From NCBI GenBank assembly GCA_022842745.1, contig JALHPA010000157.1, positions 1-6,583 on the forward strand: 6,583 bases of DNA, in the 5' to 3' direction. Positions 5,886-6,583 of this stretch are shown piece by piece. Positions within the stretch are counted from its first letter, which is position 1; each line of letters begins with the position of its first letter. This DNA comes from Pirellulales bacterium (GTDB lineage Bacteria; Planctomycetota; Planctomycetia; Pirellulales; JALHPA01). A model generated the notes under the pieces. It saw only the letters and a program-made list of their open reading frames with translations. It ran no database searches and was not told where the DNA came from. The translations under genes and the position numbers were made by a program.

Positions 5886-6583
5886 ATGACCGACGATGCC
5901 ATTCTCCCGCCCCCCGCGAACGCACGCAGAACCCGGTTCCGCCGGACTGTGGTGCGTGGACTCGCGCTGGCGCTGCCGCCGGTTTTGACGATTGTGATTC
6001 TGTTGTGGATTTGGGGCACCGTCGAAGTCTATTTGCTGAAGCCGGTCGAGGATGCAGCCGTCGAAACGCTCGTGTGGTCCCTGCGGGAGGTGCGCGATCC
6101 ACCCCCGGGAACGGCCGCCGGGGAGAATGTCCTGGTGTTTGACTCGCAGCCGTTCGTGCGGCTGGCGAACGGGCAATACGTACCGGAAGAGGTAGTGACC
6201 TGGTTGCGCAATAACGTGCCCTACGAGCCGATACCGACGCGGCCCAACGCGGTGTACCGCCGGTACGTGCGCGAGCGGTATTTGCAGCGGAGCACAGTGC
6301 TGCCGGTGTTTCTGTGCGCGTTTGTGCTGGTGCTGTATTTGCTGGGGAAGTTGCTGGCGGTCGGATTTGGGGACTTTCTCGATCGGGGAATCCATCACTT
6401 GCCGCTGGTCCGGTCGGTGTATGGGTCGGTGAAGAAAGTGACCAATTTCGTCTTCATCAATCACCAGGTGCATTACAAGCGGGTGGTGGCGGTTGAGTAT
6501 CCCCGCAAGGGAATCTGGTCGATCGGACTGGTGACGAGCGACGGAGTTCACGAATTGAACGGCCCTGCCCGGGAGCCAAGCGT
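5886..6583 (+). CDS. DUF502 family membrane protein, 3' truncated by window edge
   Basis: The first 232 residues of a DUF502 protein (PF04367), a bacterial family related to the plant COV/LIKE-COV proteins; its molecular function is not established. After a basic N-terminus (RRTRFRR, 14-20) comes transmembrane segment 1 (about 24-46). A non-membrane segment of about 87 residues (50-136) follows, then transmembrane segment 2 (about 138-160). The family hallmarks come next: HLPLVRSVYGSVKKVTNFVF (171-190), followed by YKRVVAVEYPRKGIWSIGLVT (197-217). The frame is open to the window end. The ATG at 5886 is the first start codon after an in-frame TGA at 5769, so it is probably correct, although its ribosome binding site is weak. 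In most DUF502 proteins the two membrane segments are separated by a much shorter loop; here the loop is enlarged. The gene is divergent from the galM operon. Confidence 0.88.
   Translation, partial: MTDDAILPPPANARRTRFRRTVVRGLALALPPVLTIVILLWIWGTVEVYLLKPVEDAAVETLVWSLREVRDPPPGTAAGENVLVFDSQPFVRLANGQYVPEEVVTWLRNNVPYEPIPTRPNAVYRRYVRERYLQRSTVLPVFLCAFVLVLYLLGKLLAVGFGDFLDRGIHHLPLVRSVYGSVKKVTNFVFINHQVHYKRVVAVEYPRKGIWSIGLVTSDGVHELNGPAREPS

Noticed and set aside
5878..5889. Three-codon mini-frame (ATG GGG CGA TGA) overlapping the DUF502 start
   Set aside because: The ATGA overlap suggests a possible coupling leader, but it has no ribosome binding site and such a short frame is easily due to chance.
5699..6019. 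N-terminal extension of galM by 107 codons
   Set aside because: The extension is Arg/Pro-rich with no family similarity, overlaps the divergent DUF502 gene, and would bury the signal peptide. The ATG at 5698 has a consensus Shine-Dalgarno site.

Overview
The window looks like chromosomal DNA of a planctomycete, probably from the Pirellulales or a near relative. The strongest marker is a protein with the PSCyt1 - PSCyt2/DUF1549 - PSD1/DUF1553 architecture, which is abundant in Planctomycetota and uncommon elsewhere. Supporting signs are a signal peptidase I with a large inserted domain, a lipopolysaccharide-transport ATPase (so a diderm envelope), an enlarged DUF502 membrane protein, and fairly high GC. 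No mobile elements, CRISPR arrays, tRNA or rRNA genes are visible. The genes are intact apart from the two cut by the window ends.

Layout. (1) Positions 3-1025, plus strand: the C-terminal part of a type I signal peptidase (lepB); its catalytic Ser/Lys half lies upstream of the window. (2) After a 55-bp spacer with a hairpin and a 13-bp tandem repeat, lptB at 1081-1872, plus strand, has a strong Shine-Dalgarno site. (3) Convergent with it, a two-gene minus-strand operon is read from right to left: galM (5698 to 4526), a secreted aldose 1-epimerase, then the di-CXXCH PSCyt1/DUF1549/DUF1553 protein (4524 to 1897). One base separates the galM stop from the next ATG. (4) A 187-bp divergent intergenic region (5699-5885) carries a plausible sigma70-like promoter for the galM operon and an 8-bp inverted repeat at the predicted transcription start. 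(5) Positions 5886-6583, plus strand: a DUF502 membrane protein truncated by the window end. A 10-bp hairpin at 1885-1909 sits between the convergent lptB and DUF1553 genes and encloses the latter's stop codon.

How the parts may work together. The lepB-lptB pair is envelope housekeeping: export of preproteins and of LPS. The galM-cytochrome pair appears to be an exported, tightly coupled unit. An anomer-interconverting enzyme together with a putative c-type haem protein suggests periplasmic sugar processing or oxidation, but that is an inference. No wholly new system is evident. The most unusual items are the jelly-roll-like insertion in the signal peptidase, the coupled galM-cytochrome operon without the usual DUF1501 partner, and the regulatory architecture in front of galM.
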